A program made the position numbers and the translations under genes. Source: UBA11872 sp965198285 (lineage in GTDB: Bacteria; Chloroflexota; UBA11872). Taken from it: 64,000 nt of DNA. Below the pieces are notes generated by a model that was given only the letters and a program-made list of their open reading frames with translations, was not told where the DNA came from and searched no databases. Location of the stretch: positions 1,426,001 through 1,490,000 of the forward strand of contig OZ240251.1 of NCBI GenBank assembly GCA_965198285.1, read 5' to 3'. Shown here piece after piece: positions 24,877 to 33,239 of the stretch; within the stretch, counting starts at the first letter, position 1, and every line of letters begins with the position of its first letter.

Positions 24877-27138
24877 ATGCGGCTCGCAAGAACCTTCATC
24901 GCCTTCACAGCCCTTGCCGTCATGGCACTTGCTAGCACCGGGCACTCGGGATTGGCACAATCCGCCGACGCACAGACAATTAACGACCGAGATGTTCTAG
25001 TTGCTCTCTACAACGCTACCGACGGCCCGAACTGGGTCACTAATACGGGCTGGCTGAGCGAACAGCCCATCGGCCAATGGCACGGCGTCCTAACCGACTC
25101 AGACGGCCGCGTGACGCATCTGCAACTCGAGAGCAACGAGTTGAGCGGTGAGATAACGCCAGAACTGGGTAACCTATCCAATCTGAAGACGCTGAGCCTC
25201 AGGGATAACCAGTTGAGTGGGGCAATTCCGTCTGAACTTGGCAACTTGGCTAATCTGCAAACGTTATTGCTTGAATATAATCGAAGATTGACACCATGCC
25301 TTTCTGAAGAATTGCGCGTGCTGCGTCAAGTACTCCATACTGATCTAACCCGTATGCACGATTGCACCGAGATCGTACTCACCGCAAACGAAGATCCTTT
25401 GATCTACAACGACAACGTATTCGTCCTGCCGGTTCCGGTTGCGATAGATATTCCTCACTATCATAGATTGGGAGAAAAAAATGTGGCATCAAGATTTTCG
25501 TCGAGCTTTTACGCGTATTTCCATGACGACTTCGACTTTCTGATAATCGTCTATAACATGAGTACTTTTAATGTAGTAGGTGGGGGCTTGTTTATTAAGG
25601 TAAAGAATGAGGTGAGGGGTATTGGTCTACCGATGTTCTCTTCCGACAGGGTCTGGGGTTCAGAAGGTGCGCTCCGTGGAATTGGCATCGTTGAAGCGAT
25701 CGAAGATATCTCTGGCGGTGTATTGCTACATGAATTGACTCATGAATGGGGTAACTCCATTCTGCCGACGGTTCATGAGATTGGCGCACACTGGGGGTTT
25801 AGCAGCGCGAACGGCGTGTTGGGAGGGTTTGACATTGCGGAGCTCGTGGACCATGGCGATGGTCGATATTCAGCAGGGCGGTTCTCTCCGACTGGCTATA
25901 ATCCCGGTAGCACTTTATCACCCTACTATGGCTTCGGTGACATCGAACTGTACTTAGCGGGCCTCTTACCGCCGGAGGAAGTCCCAAGCCTGTGGGTCGC
26001 GGAAGATGGCAAATGGGTGGACGAATACACTGATCACGGGCATATGTTATTTACCGCGAGCAAAGTCAGCAAGTACGCCATCGAGGACATCATAGTGGAG
26101 CATGGCCCGCGTATTCCTGACTACACGCATGCTCAGCGAGACTTTAGAGTAGCGACCATTCTGCTTATCGACGAGGACCGTCCGCTTTATGAGCATCAAC
26201 TGGATAAAGTGAGCAGCGATATAGCCCGGTTCAGTCATGCCGGCACGGACGAATTCCACGCGTACAACTTCTACGAGGCAACGGGCGGACGGGCAACGAT
26301 CACTATGGACGGTCTGTCGCAATCCCTGAAAGACGCTGGCCGGGCGAGATTGTCAGGAGCACCTACAGAACTGATAGCGCGGGGGAACAATCTGCCGGGA
26401 ATTGAACTTTCATGGAATCCACCGAAGAGCCACGGCGGTTTAACCGTAACTGCATACGACGTGCGACATATTGGGAGCTCAGCCGACAAGAAGGCAGACT
26501 CGATCTGGGCCGTGGTGGAAGATGTATGGATGTTTGGCGACGATGCCCTGCAATACAACCTTGGCGGGCTCACTGCCGATACGCAGTATGACATTCAAGT
26601 CCGGGCAGTACACGGTTTGGGGGATGGTCCTTGGTCGACGACCGCCGTCGCAACGCCGATGCCAGCTCCTACTCCGATCCCGACGCTTACACACACTCCA
26701 ACGCCGATACCAACTTATACTCCGACTCCGTCGCCTACGCCAGTGACGACCGATACGCCAACTCCTACGGCGACCAACACTCCTACACACACGCCGACGA
26801 TGACACCAACACGTACGCACGCTCCGGCGCCAACACCATCGCCGATACCAGCAGCAACGACCACACCATTACCGATCCATACCCCGACTTCCACACCGAC
26901 ACCCAAGCATACGCTAACAATGTCGCCAACGGCGACGCTTGTGCCCATGCCAACGTACTCTCCCACGCCGGAACTCGCTCAGACACCGACTGCCACGCCG
27001 ATAACAATGGCAGCAGAAGCGGAGGCACTAGGCTCGAATCGCGGTCTTCTTATCGTCGTTCTCATCGCGGGATTCTTGGCGGTCGGTATACTCACCGGCT
27101 CCTACATAGTCGTCCGTCGTCGGAACTCGAGGTCGTAG
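24877..27138 (+). CDS. Secreted LRR protein with HExxH domain, fibronectin III and C-terminal anchor
   Basis: 753 residues. Signal peptide (about 1-28), plant-type leucine-rich repeats (about 40-135, LSGEITPELGNLSNLKTLSL pattern), then a domain with VLLHELTHEWGN (H285, E286, H289), HWGFSSANG, LVDHGDGRYSAG and IELYLAGLLPPEEVP, a fibronectin type III domain (about 492-595), a threonine/proline-rich stalk (596-705), and one transmembrane helix (about 722-745) followed by RRRNSRS. The HExxH block suggests a zinc metallopeptidase, with H305 or E357 as possible third ligand, but I do not recognise the family. The same catalytic-looking domain occurs at 38220 with a different LRR type. The ATG has only a weak ribosome binding site. 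The 254 bp upstream have no gene. Confidence 0.85.
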   Translation: MRLARTFIAFTALAVMALASTGHSGLAQSADAQTINDRDVLVALYNATDGPNWVTNTGWLSEQPIGQWHGVLTDSDGRVTHLQLESNELSGEITPELGNLSNLKTLSLRDNQLSGAIPSELGNLANLQTLLLEYNRRLTPCLSEELRVLRQVLHTDLTRMHDCTEIVLTANEDPLIYNDNVFVLPVPVAIDIPHYHRLGEKNVASRFSSSFYAYFHDDFDFLIIVYNMSTFNVVGGGLFIKVKNEVRGIGLPMFSSDRVWGSEGALRGIGIVEAIEDISGGVLLHELTHEWGNSILPTVHEIGAHWGFSSANGVLGGFDIAELVDHGDGRYSAGRFSPTGYNPGSTLSPYYGFGDIELYLAGLLPPEEVPSLWVAEDGKWVDEYTDHGHMLFTASKVSKYAIEDIIVEHGPRIPDYTHAQRDFRVATILLIDEDRPLYEHQLDKVSSDIARFSHAGTDEFHAYNFYEATGGRATITMDGLSQSLKDAGRARLSGAPTELIARGNNLPGIELSWNPPKSHGGLTVTAYDVRHIGSSADKKADSIWAVVEDVWMFGDDALQYNLGGLTADTQYDIQVRAVHGLGDGPWSTTAVATPMPAPTPIPTLTHTPTPIPTYTPTPSPTPVTTDTPTPTATNTPTHTPTMTPTRTHAPAPTPSPIPAATTTPLPIHTPTSTPTPKHTLTMSPTATLVPMPTYSPTPELAQTPTATPITMAAEAEALGSNRGLLIVVLIAGFLAVGILTGSYIVVRRRNSRS

Positions 27139-27444
27139 ACACTCTGTTCGGCCCCGTGTTGTCCTTCACCGCCTCTGGATTCCCTAGATTCACAAACGAA
27201 GTGTAACAGCAACTTAAGTTTGTAAACGGCGGAGTAATAATGGACCGGCATGACGGGTGACGGCGTAGAGATGTGGCGCTGCAACTTTTGCAAGCATAAA
27301 GCGCTCTTTAAAGTATTCCATGCACCTTCCGTTCCAGCCCTGCCTACCCAGTCCTCAGCCGAATGGTGACCGGCAGGGGAGACCAGTTTCTGGCTATAGG
27401 GCCAGCCTGGATCTCAGCGCAAAAGTTCTTGATCTTATCAAGCG
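27139..27444. other. Non-coding stretch ending in a tRNA-Ala 3' flank
   Basis: No gene supported. The last 30 bases (GCGCAAAAGTTCTTGAT and on to the tRNA end) match the 30 bases before the tRNA-Ala at 41290 (GCGTGAAAGTTCTTGATTTC), so the boundary of the tRNA-linked repeat extends into this region. Confidence 0.5.
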
Positions 27445-27496
27445 TGGTGGACCGAAGGAGATTCGAACCCGCGACCTCCGCAATGCGAGTTCGGCA
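27445..27496 (-). pseudogene. tRNA-Ala(CGC) fragment (3' two thirds)
   Basis: Carries the CCA end, acceptor and T-arm (GCGGGTTCGAATCTCC) and the anticodon loop CTCGCAT, then diverges before the D-arm. It shares its 3' flank with the complete copy at 41290. Confidence 0.75.
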
Positions 27497-27568
27497 CCCG
27501 TCTTCATGCGCTTCTTGCCATCCGCAACCGCTGATATTGTGGACGTACGGCCACTATAGTGGGGTTCG

Positions 27569-27790
27569 TCAGACTCCCCAGACCTCAATCAGTTCGTACG
27601 CCTGCGGCGCCGGTACGGGCTGGCCGTCGTCCTCAAGCTCCTCCAAGTAGAGTTCAATGGCCTCACGGATCAGCCCACACACCTCCCCCTTCGCCTCCCC
27701 AACCGCCACACACCCCGGCAAATCTGGCACATACGCCCCATAACTCCTCGGCCCCCGCTCAATTACGACGGCGTACCGATCACGCGCCAT
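27569..27790 (-). CDS. Orphan HicB-type antitoxin
   Basis: 73 residues, from ATG 27790: RYAVVIERGPRSYGAYVPDL, PGCVAVGEAKGEVCGLIREA and IELYLEELEDDG. This is the HicB partial RNase-H-like fold with the conserved PDLPGC block. No HicA gene or remnant is visible upstream. Three further HicB genes lie at 28770, 33240 and 33919. It may be a stand-alone regulator or a leftover that protects against related toxins. The frame runs further upstream, to 27850, but the conserved domain starts at MARDRYAVV. Confidence 0.82.
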   Translation of the reverse strand: MARDRYAVVIERGPRSYGAYVPDLPGCVAVGEAKGEVCGLIREAIELYLEELEDDGQPVPAPQAYELIEVWGV

Positions 27791-27868
27791 CGCAACCCTC
27801 TGAAAGCAGTTGCGTCCGGATGTTCCGGCCAACGTAAGACAACCGCTCACAGTCGCTGGTACCTCGGA

Positions 27869-28021
27869 TCAGGTCTCCGACTCCTCGACAACAAGCATCC
27901 ACTCTCGCTTGAGGGGTGACTCCGCTTGGACTTCTGCGGGCAGGCGCTCGTGTGTGCGATAGATGGCTTGGACGAGGTCTCTGCTGTCCCGGGGCCGGAC
28001 GCTGAAGTGAGGGTGTGACAT
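27869..28021 (-). CDS. Possible 50-residue protein, unknown
   Basis: A short ATG-to-TGA frame rich in charged residues (RPRDSRDLVQAIYRTHERLP, then KREWMLVVEESET). The composition looks coding, but there is no ribosome binding site and no recognised family. It may be a fragment of a larger lost gene. It is divergent from the HigBA pair. Confidence 0.3.
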   Translation of the reverse strand: MSHPHFSVRPRDSRDLVQAIYRTHERLPAEVQAESPLKREWMLVVEESET

Positions 28022-28081
28022 CCGCACTAATCACCAGGTGGCTCTGGACGTCCTGTCGTTTCCCAGGTCCCCTTCACAGGG

Positions 28082-28099
28082 TGTACGGTATATCGTACA
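28082..28099. promoter_or_regulatory. Palindromic operator upstream of HigBA-like pair
   Basis: TGTACG-N6-CGTACA with TATAT at the centre, ending 8 bp before the toxin ATG. The central TATA could be the -10 box, so a repressor bound here would block the promoter directly. A similarly built palindrome precedes the RelE-like pair at 45380. Confidence 0.65.
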
Positions 28100-28107
28100 G
28101 TGCAGCC

Positions 28108-28404
28108 ATGTTCACAATCCTACGGAGCGCGGCGTTCGACCGATGGCTCCGGAGGTTGCGGGATCGGCAGGCGGTGAACCGCATCGTCGCCAGGTTGCTG
28201 GCGGCTGAGGATGGACATCTCGGAGACGTGCGGTCTGTTGGCGGTGGCGTGTCTGAGATGAGGATTCAGCATGGGGCTGGATACCGAATCTACTTCATCA
28301 CCAGACGTGCTGAGCTAATCGTCTTGCTCTGCGGCGGTGACAAGGACACGCAGCGGCGAGACATTCAGCGGGCCAGGAGAATGGCGACCGAATGGAGGAA
28401 CTGA
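28108..28404 (+). CDS. RelE/HigB-family toxin
   Basis: 98 residues: MFTILRSAAFDRWLRRLRDR, AVNRIVARLLAAEDGHLGDV and GVSEMRIQHGAGYRIYFITR, the core of the HigB/Gp49-like group of RelE-fold mRNA interferases, ending LLCGGDKDTQRRDIQRA with the usual active-site region. ATG 28108 is chosen because it begins the domain and follows the operator. It overlaps the next gene by one base. The toxin comes before the antitoxin, as in higBA. Confidence 0.9.
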   Translation: MFTILRSAAFDRWLRRLRDRQAVNRIVARLLAAEDGHLGDVRSVGGGVSEMRIQHGAGYRIYFITRRAELIVLLCGGDKDTQRRDIQRARRMATEWRN

Positions 28405-28760
28405 TGGCTGAGGAGTATCGAAAGTTCGATGCATCGGACTACATGCGGACCGACGAGGACCTACAAGGCCTTCTCAGCGCGGCGCTGGACGAGGACGTTG
28501 GGGACGGCGTGGTGATTCGCGCTGTCCTGAGGCACGTCGCTCAGACACACAACCTGAGCGCTCTCGCTCGCGAAACCGGCCTAAATCGGGGAAATCTCTA
28601 CCAGGCGCTCTCCAACGACGGCAACCCCACCCTGGCAACGCTCCTCAAAATCACCCGCGCCCTGGGCCTAAGGCTACGCCTCGAACCCGTCGAAACTCCC
28701 CTCAAGTCCCGGGAATCGCCCAGGCATCAGGATCTCCCGGCAGAGTCCACCTCCACCTAG
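28404..28760 (+). CDS. HigA-like antitoxin
   Basis: 118 residues. The central part, LRHVAQTHNLSALARETGLN, with RGNLYQALSNDGNPTLATLL, is a helix-turn-helix of the addiction-module antidote (HigA/GraA-like) type. ATG 28404 overlaps the toxin stop (TGATG) and has GGAGG 5 bp upstream; ATG 28392 would be an alternative start. The C-terminal 25 residues are polar and likely disordered. It should bind the palindrome at 28082. Confidence 0.88.
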   Translation: MAEEYRKFDASDYMRTDEDLQGLLSAALDEDVGDGVVIRAVLRHVAQTHNLSALARETGLNRGNLYQALSNDGNPTLATLLKITRALGLRLRLEPVETPLKSRESPRHQDLPAESTST

Positions 28761-28769
28761 CCGCGCTGA

Positions 28770-28973
28770 CTAAACCTCAGTCAGTTCATACGCCTGCGGA
28801 TCTGAATCGCCGCCCCGCCCCTCCTCCAGCACCTCCAGGTAAAGCTCAATGGCCTCCCGGATCAGCACCAGAACCTCCGCCTTCGTCCCCCCAACCGCCA
28901 CGCACCCCGGCAAGTCCGGCACATGCGCCCCAAAGCTCGTCGGTCCCCGCTCGATTACGACGGCGTATTTCAT
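28770..28973 (-). CDS. HicB-type antitoxin, HicA partner deleted
   Basis: 67 residues from MKYAVVIERGPTSFGAHVPD, with LPGCVAVGGTKAEVLVLIRE and AIELYLEVLEE. The last codons of a hicA gene (coding ...RLGLK, then TGA) remain just upstream at about 28980-29000, matching the end of the complete hicA at 33452. The rest of that hicA is gone, so this HicB has lost its toxin. The longer open frame to 29177 is not the gene. Confidence 0.85.
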   Translation of the reverse strand: MKYAVVIERGPTSFGAHVPDLPGCVAVGGTKAEVLVLIREAIELYLEVLEEGRGGDSDPQAYELTEV

Positions 28974-29113
28974 CGCTCCACTCATTTCAGGCCAAGCCTC
29001 TTGGGACTGATGTCGGCGGTCATAGCGCCAACCGGCCGGTTTTCCTACCTCGAGTAATGCGGCGGGACTCTCGGTCGGTTGAAGACGACGGCACGATTCT
29101 GTTCCGGTGCAAA

Positions 29114-30604
29114 TCAGTTTCCTGACGTTGCCTCCGTAGGCCATGGCAGCCCACCTTGTTGCAGACATCTGCGCCACATTTCAAAAGACTCCGGGAGATA
29201 GTAGGTAGAAGCATCGAATTCCAGTACGAACTGGTGCAACCTCTTTGTGCTTGCTGCCGCCCGCCAACGTTGCAGGTGTCTTTCAACGTCCTTCCCGCGG
29301 TAGTACTCCGTGCGCTCGTCGCGTGGATCACCTGCCTGCTTGGGCCATTTGGGGTGAGCCAAGAAGAGCCGGATAGCCACGATGACGGCGTAAGGAATTC
29401 CTTGATCTCGGCATCGTTTGATTTCCTCGGCATTGACGCCGGCGTGGACGATCACCTGTGCATCAGGCGGCCGTGGCGGGGCATTGTCTACCTCTGGTTT
29501 CCACACACCCTCTAAGGCTCGGTCGATCTCGCACTGCTCCGCTACTGTCCAGCTCATTGAGTCAGACTTGGTGGATGGAATGTCTGTCTCCGCCCGAGGC
29601 GGGTCGTGCCGAAATAGTCTCAGATCCTTGCTGTCCTCCCAGTCCGCTGGTCGCCCTTCGATGATCATGTCCTTGAGGCTCGCCCGAAGCACATCCTCAG
29701 TATCAGCGGTCAAGGTGGCCAACTCTGAACGCCGCTTATCCTCCTCGGCAAGAGTCAGCACCCGAGGTACTTTTCCGTGCACAATATCTGATCGCTCACC
29801 ATAGAAGTCCTTGAGTCGGATCCTGATTTGCTCTCTCTCCTGAAGCGAATCCGAAAAATACCAGGACGCTCTTCTTGAGACAATCTTCTTCTGGTTCCAC
29901 TGTTCGCCCTCCATGAATAGGGCTTCAAGGGCGATTGACACATCGATAACTATGTCTTCAAGTTCAATCCTCTCAGTGCCATCTCGCAGCCGCTGAAGTG
30001 CCAAGTAAAGCACACGCTGTGTCTGCGTATTCAGGGCAGAATAGTCGCCTATTAGATCTCGAAGTGCCTCGTTATTGAGAGGCCGTTGAGTTGTGTTCCT
30101 ACTGACACCACCCAGGATGACCAGGGCCGGTTTACTGCCCCAGCCTTTTGATACATCAGCCCGCCAGAATGGGAGCGTGGCGGCGACCGGAGCGGGGACG
30201 CCATGGCAACTCCCAAATACGCGAAAACCTGTCCCCCAAACTAAGCCGAGAATGAGCACCAGCATATCGGGCCCACACTCCAGAAGAGGACTTATACGGC
30301 GCTCATACTCGCCAGCCTTCAGACCTCTGCGCTCGAAGCTCCTGGTTTCCAGCACAGTGACGTCTTCGATGCTCTTGGGAGGCCATCGGAGGTCCTTCGC
30401 GGAAGTCAGCTCTGATGAAGTCTCTCGTATCGCCTCAAGCGCTTCTGGGTATGGGAGAAGGGTGCAGTAGCCGTCCAGCGGTCTTGCGCTCGTCACCGGC
30501 AGCCCGTTCAGCAAGTAGAAGCTGCGGCTCTCAATCATGCCATGGGCGGCAAATTCCCTAGCAAGTTTCGCCACGGTGCCAGTGCCGTGCTCGGTGGAAG
30601 CCAC
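29114..30604 (-). CDS. ApeA-like HEPN protein (putative anti-phage)
   Basis: 496 residues. The region about 205-300 has IDVSIALEALFMEGE, RRASWYFSDSLQEREQIRIR and LKDFYGERSDIVHGK. The motif FYGERSDIVHG is the hallmark of the Apea-like HEPN domain, whose RxxxxH ribonuclease site it contains (R-S-D-I-V-H). ApeA is known as an abortive-infection-type anti-phage protein in some bacteria. The N-terminal 200 residues and the C-terminal 150 are not recognised, though the latter is rich in arginine and tryptophan. It starts 9 bp after a small gene that is probably co-transcribed. It lies in the island between toxin-antitoxin modules. Confidence 0.7.
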   Translation of the reverse strand: MASTEHGTGTVAKLAREFAAHGMIESRSFYLLNGLPVTSARPLDGYCTLLPYPEALEAIRETSSELTSAKDLRWPPKSIEDVTVLETRSFERRGLKAGEYERRISPLLECGPDMLVLILGLVWGTGFRVFGSCHGVPAPVAATLPFWRADVSKGWGSKPALVILGGVSRNTTQRPLNNEALRDLIGDYSALNTQTQRVLYLALQRLRDGTERIELEDIVIDVSIALEALFMEGEQWNQKKIVSRRASWYFSDSLQEREQIRIRLKDFYGERSDIVHGKVPRVLTLAEEDKRRSELATLTADTEDVLRASLKDMIIEGRPADWEDSKDLRLFRHDPPRAETDIPSTKSDSMSWTVAEQCEIDRALEGVWKPEVDNAPPRPPDAQVIVHAGVNAEEIKRCRDQGIPYAVIVAIRLFLAHPKWPKQAGDPRDERTEYYRGKDVERHLQRWRAAASTKRLHQFVLEFDASTYYLPESFEMWRRCLQQGGLPWPTEATSGN

Positions 30605-30613
30605 GAGCAGTTT

Positions 30614-30934
30614 TCAAGCGGCGCTTGAGGCATCGAGTTGAGCTTCACCAGGCTGCCTTAGCGCACCGGGATCGGTGATAGTGGTAGGTGGCGGCTGCGT
30701 CGGACGCTCCGTATCCCAGTGAACTGCGACCCAGTTCTCCACGCCTTTGAAGGCCGGTACAGCGGTCGAACACCGACTCCAATTGTCAATCACGTTCTTA
30801 ACCGCTTGTTCGAGCTGCACGCTGTTCAACGGAACGCCGCAAACTCGCCTGTTCCTTCCCGTCAGGGCAAGAAACTGCGGTAAGGCAAGATCCAGCCGCG
30901 CTTTAAAGCTGTCCAGACTTGTTGCGTGCGTCAT
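30614..30934 (-). CDS. Small partner gene upstream of the ApeA-like protein
   Basis: 106 residues, no recognised domain. The start is helical (ATSLDSFKARLDLALPQFLA), followed by VPLNSVQLEQAVKNVIDNWS and a proline-rich, probably disordered tail. Only 9 bp separate it from the ApeA-like gene, on the same strand, so they probably form an operon. It could be an antitoxin or a specificity partner, but this rests only on position. Confidence 0.55.
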   Translation of the reverse strand: MTHATSLDSFKARLDLALPQFLALTGRNRRVCGVPLNSVQLEQAVKNVIDNWSRCSTAVPAFKGVENWVAVHWDTERPTQPPPTTITDPGALRQPGEAQLDASSAA

Positions 30935-31065
30935 GGTGGTCGAACCGTCCTAAAGCGATGGATGGAATCGCGCCGCCGGCAAGTGGACGCGAACCGGCTC
31001 AGATGACGAATTCGTCAACAATGCGGACCACGAACAACGTAAATTCAAGGCTCCGGTGGGCCGTG

Positions 31066-31110
31066 TAAGACTGAACTGCGAACTTTTCGGTGGGAGGTTT
31101 CTATGTGAGG
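31066..31110. repeat. Dispersed 30-bp element (copy 3)
   Basis: Contains CTGCGAACTTTTCGGTGGGA, then GGTTTCTATGTGAGG. Best partner is 22544-22587. It lies just past the 3' end of the MetE-like gene. Confidence 0.6.
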
Positions 31111-31136
31111 ACTGCGCTTTCCGGCAGTGTGCAGAG

Positions 31137-32222
31137 CTACCGAAATTCCTCCCTGAGCATCTCAGCCGCCAGGGACTCATTCCTGAGCTTCAAGTACGCC
31201 TCGTCGAGCGGGATATCGGCAGCGCTTCCCGGCGCGAAACCGCAGTCGGGGTGCAGCAGTAACCGCTCAGGCGCGACGTATTGGGCGGCCCGCCTGACGC
31301 GGGCGGCAATCTCGTCTGGCGTGTCTATGTGGCTGCTGCGGCAGTCGACGCATCCCAGACCGATATCGAAGCGTTTTGGTAGGTCGCGCAATACGGCGAA
31401 GTCGCCCGCCGCCGGTATCGCAAACTCCAACATGAGAATATCGACCTTGAGACCGGCCAAGGCTGGAAGAATCGGCTCGTATCCACCCTCGCCGACCCAT
31501 CCTGCGCGACCCTTATTGCGCCGACACAGGTGGACCGCCAACCGGACTCCGTCTACTCCCGTGACGACGCGGTTCAGTAAGTCGACGCAGTAAGCCAACT
31601 CGGCCTGCGGATCGTCGTAGTCCGCCCGCACCTTCGGGTCCACGAACAGGCACAGGTGAGGGTCGTCAAATTGCGCTATCGCTACCCCTTCGTCGCGTAG
31701 GGCTTCGAGCTCTTGCCGAAGCACGGGCACGAGCGCCTCTGTGAAGTCACGTCGAGTGGGATACGCGGCTCTTGACAGTTCGGGGTCCCACATCCGCTCA
31801 CCTAACAGGTATGGCGATGGTAGGGCGACCTTGACATAGCGTCCCGTATGCAGTTTGAGGAACCTTGCCTCCCTCGCTAGCAGGCCGGGGTTTGCGACTT
31901 CGATTTTCGAAGTGACGACGTGCCACGTCTGGCGCTGTCCGAGGACTTCCTTGATGGACAGATCGAACCCGCTGCAGATATCCGCAATCACCCCGACGTA
32001 TGACTTTCTACGCCATTCCCCGTCGGAAATGATGTCGATGCCGGCAAGCTCCTGCATCTGCGCGACGTATGGTATGGCGGAGTCCATCATCCGCCGAAAA
32101 TCGCCCGAAGAGCCGCCCCCTTCGACCTGTGATTCAATCAGGTCTCGCACGTATCGAGGTCGCGGCATGGAGCCGACGACGGTGGTTGGGAACAGGCCTC
32201 TTTCCATTTGGCTTTCAGGCAA
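31137..32222 (-). CDS. Cobalamin-independent methionine synthase-like (MetE C-terminal family)
   Basis: 361-residue single-barrel relative of the MetE catalytic domain. It has FPTTVVGSMPRPRYVRDL at the start, ISDGEWRRKSYV, zinc-site blocks VHLCRRN and LHPDCGFAPG, and GCVDCRSSHIDTPDEI. Real MetE is about 750 residues with two barrels; single-barrel forms are thiol-methyl or other transferases (some act with phosphonate or xenobiotic substrates). Start overlaps the end of the nucleotidyltransferase gene by 8 bp, so they form an operon and probably share a pathway. Confidence 0.85.
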   Translation of the reverse strand: MPESQMERGLFPTTVVGSMPRPRYVRDLIESQVEGGGSSGDFRRMMDSAIPYVAQMQELAGIDIISDGEWRRKSYVGVIADICSGFDLSIKEVLGQRQTWHVVTSKIEVANPGLLAREARFLKLHTGRYVKVALPSPYLLGERMWDPELSRAAYPTRRDFTEALVPVLRQELEALRDEGVAIAQFDDPHLCLFVDPKVRADYDDPQAELAYCVDLLNRVVTGVDGVRLAVHLCRRNKGRAGWVGEGGYEPILPALAGLKVDILMLEFAIPAAGDFAVLRDLPKRFDIGLGCVDCRSSHIDTPDEIAARVRRAAQYVAPERLLLHPDCGFAPGSAADIPLDEAYLKLRNESLAAEMLREEFR

Positions 32223-33036
32223 GATGTCGTGCGTTTTCTCTGCTCTTGGTCAGACGTGGCTCAGGAACAGGTTTGATCGCGAACCGCATCCAGTCGGCGG
32301 TGGCTAGGTGGTAGTCCTGGATGTTGTCGACCTCATGGTAGTCACCGGGTACTGCGACGCAGTGTACCGGGATTCCATCTCTGATCATCCGGTCGAGTAG
32401 AAGAATTACATACGCCATGCGGAAGGGCCTGCCATCGGCGATGACTTGCTCATCGCCAAGTTCGGCGTGGAGTTCGTCGTAGAATTGCAGGAACTGAGAA
32501 GCGCCCTCGGCCGTCATCTTGATAACGCCCGAATACTCTCCGGATGCTTCGTGCGGCTTGATCGTCCGTGAGACCTCCACCACGCGGACGCCGTCCACGA
32601 GAATTTTCTCGGCGTCCGACTCCGGGTGCATACTCCGAAACACATACCTTTCACGCCAACGAGTGTCCATGACGAGCGTGATGTCGTGTGGCGAATCCTG
32701 AAGCGCCTTCACTGCGCCGCCGAGGTACAGCGTATCGGTGTATGTCGCATAGAAGCCGCGGGCCATGTGTTCACGAGCACAGACGAGGGAAGCGAGGATG
32801 TTGGTCGTGGGCCAGGCGGGATTTTCCACATAGGAGAGATTTGGGTAGGCGTCCCGAACCACGTCCATGTGGTACCCGCCTACGAAGACAAACCGGTCCA
32901 GACCATTCTGTCGAAACGCACTTAGCGTCCAATCGAGAATTCTGGCGCCCGCTACTTCAGTAAAGCACTTTGGTTGCGACGCGGTGAAGGGCATAAGGCG
33001 TTCGCCCCGTCCGGCCCCGAGGAGGATGACGTTCAT
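32215..33036 (-). CDS. Nucleotidyltransferase (LicC/PntC-like)
   Basis: 273-residue NTP-transferase. The signature GAGRGERLMPFTASQPKCF is the pyrophosphorylase-type loop, and FVGGYHMDVV, NILASLVCAR and TYTDTLYL follow the pattern of phosphocholine or phosphonate cytidylyltransferases (LicC, PntC) more than sugar-nucleotide ones. It probably activates a small alcohol-phosphate or phosphonate with CTP. It is coupled to a MetE-like enzyme, and a phosphonatase-like HAD enzyme and alcohol dehydrogenase lie 1.6-3.6 kb upstream. Start is ATG 33036. Confidence 0.85.
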   Translation of the reverse strand: MNVILLGAGRGERLMPFTASQPKCFTEVAGARILDWTLSAFRQNGLDRFVFVGGYHMDVVRDAYPNLSYVENPAWPTTNILASLVCAREHMARGFYATYTDTLYLGGAVKALQDSPHDITLVMDTRWRERYVFRSMHPESDAEKILVDGVRVVEVSRTIKPHEASGEYSGVIKMTAEGASQFLQFYDELHAELGDEQVIADGRPFRMAYVILLLDRMIRDGIPVHCVAVPGDYHEVDNIQDYHLATADWMRFAIKPVPEPRLTKSRENARHLA

Positions 33037-33110
33037 GCCTTTGCGTTGCTCCGTAGTGCTAGTTCCCGCTCAGACTACCGCGCCGAACCTGCGACCGTCG
33101 TGGAGGGTGG

Positions 33111-33186
33111 TGGTGGACCGAATGGGATTCGAACCCACGACCTGCGCAATGCGAGTGCGGCGCTCTTCCGACTGAGCTATCGGCCC
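33111..33186 (-). tRNA. tRNA-Ala(CGC)
   Basis: 76 nt including CCA. Acceptor, D-arm, T-arm and anticodon loop CTCGCAT are as in the copies at 37268 and 41290. One substitution (C43) breaks the closing anticodon-stem pair with C27, so function is less certain than for those two copies. Confidence 0.75.
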
Positions 33187-33239
33187 TGTGGGCGACAAAT
33201 ATGGAGTGCCCGGAAACCGCCGCCCTGCATCCCAGACGG

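Noticed and set aside
33111..33186. Proteins ending in NGIRTHDLRNASAALF at several loci
   Set aside because: This peptide is only the antisense translation of the tRNA-Ala gene, a well-known annotation artefact. It is not a protein domain.
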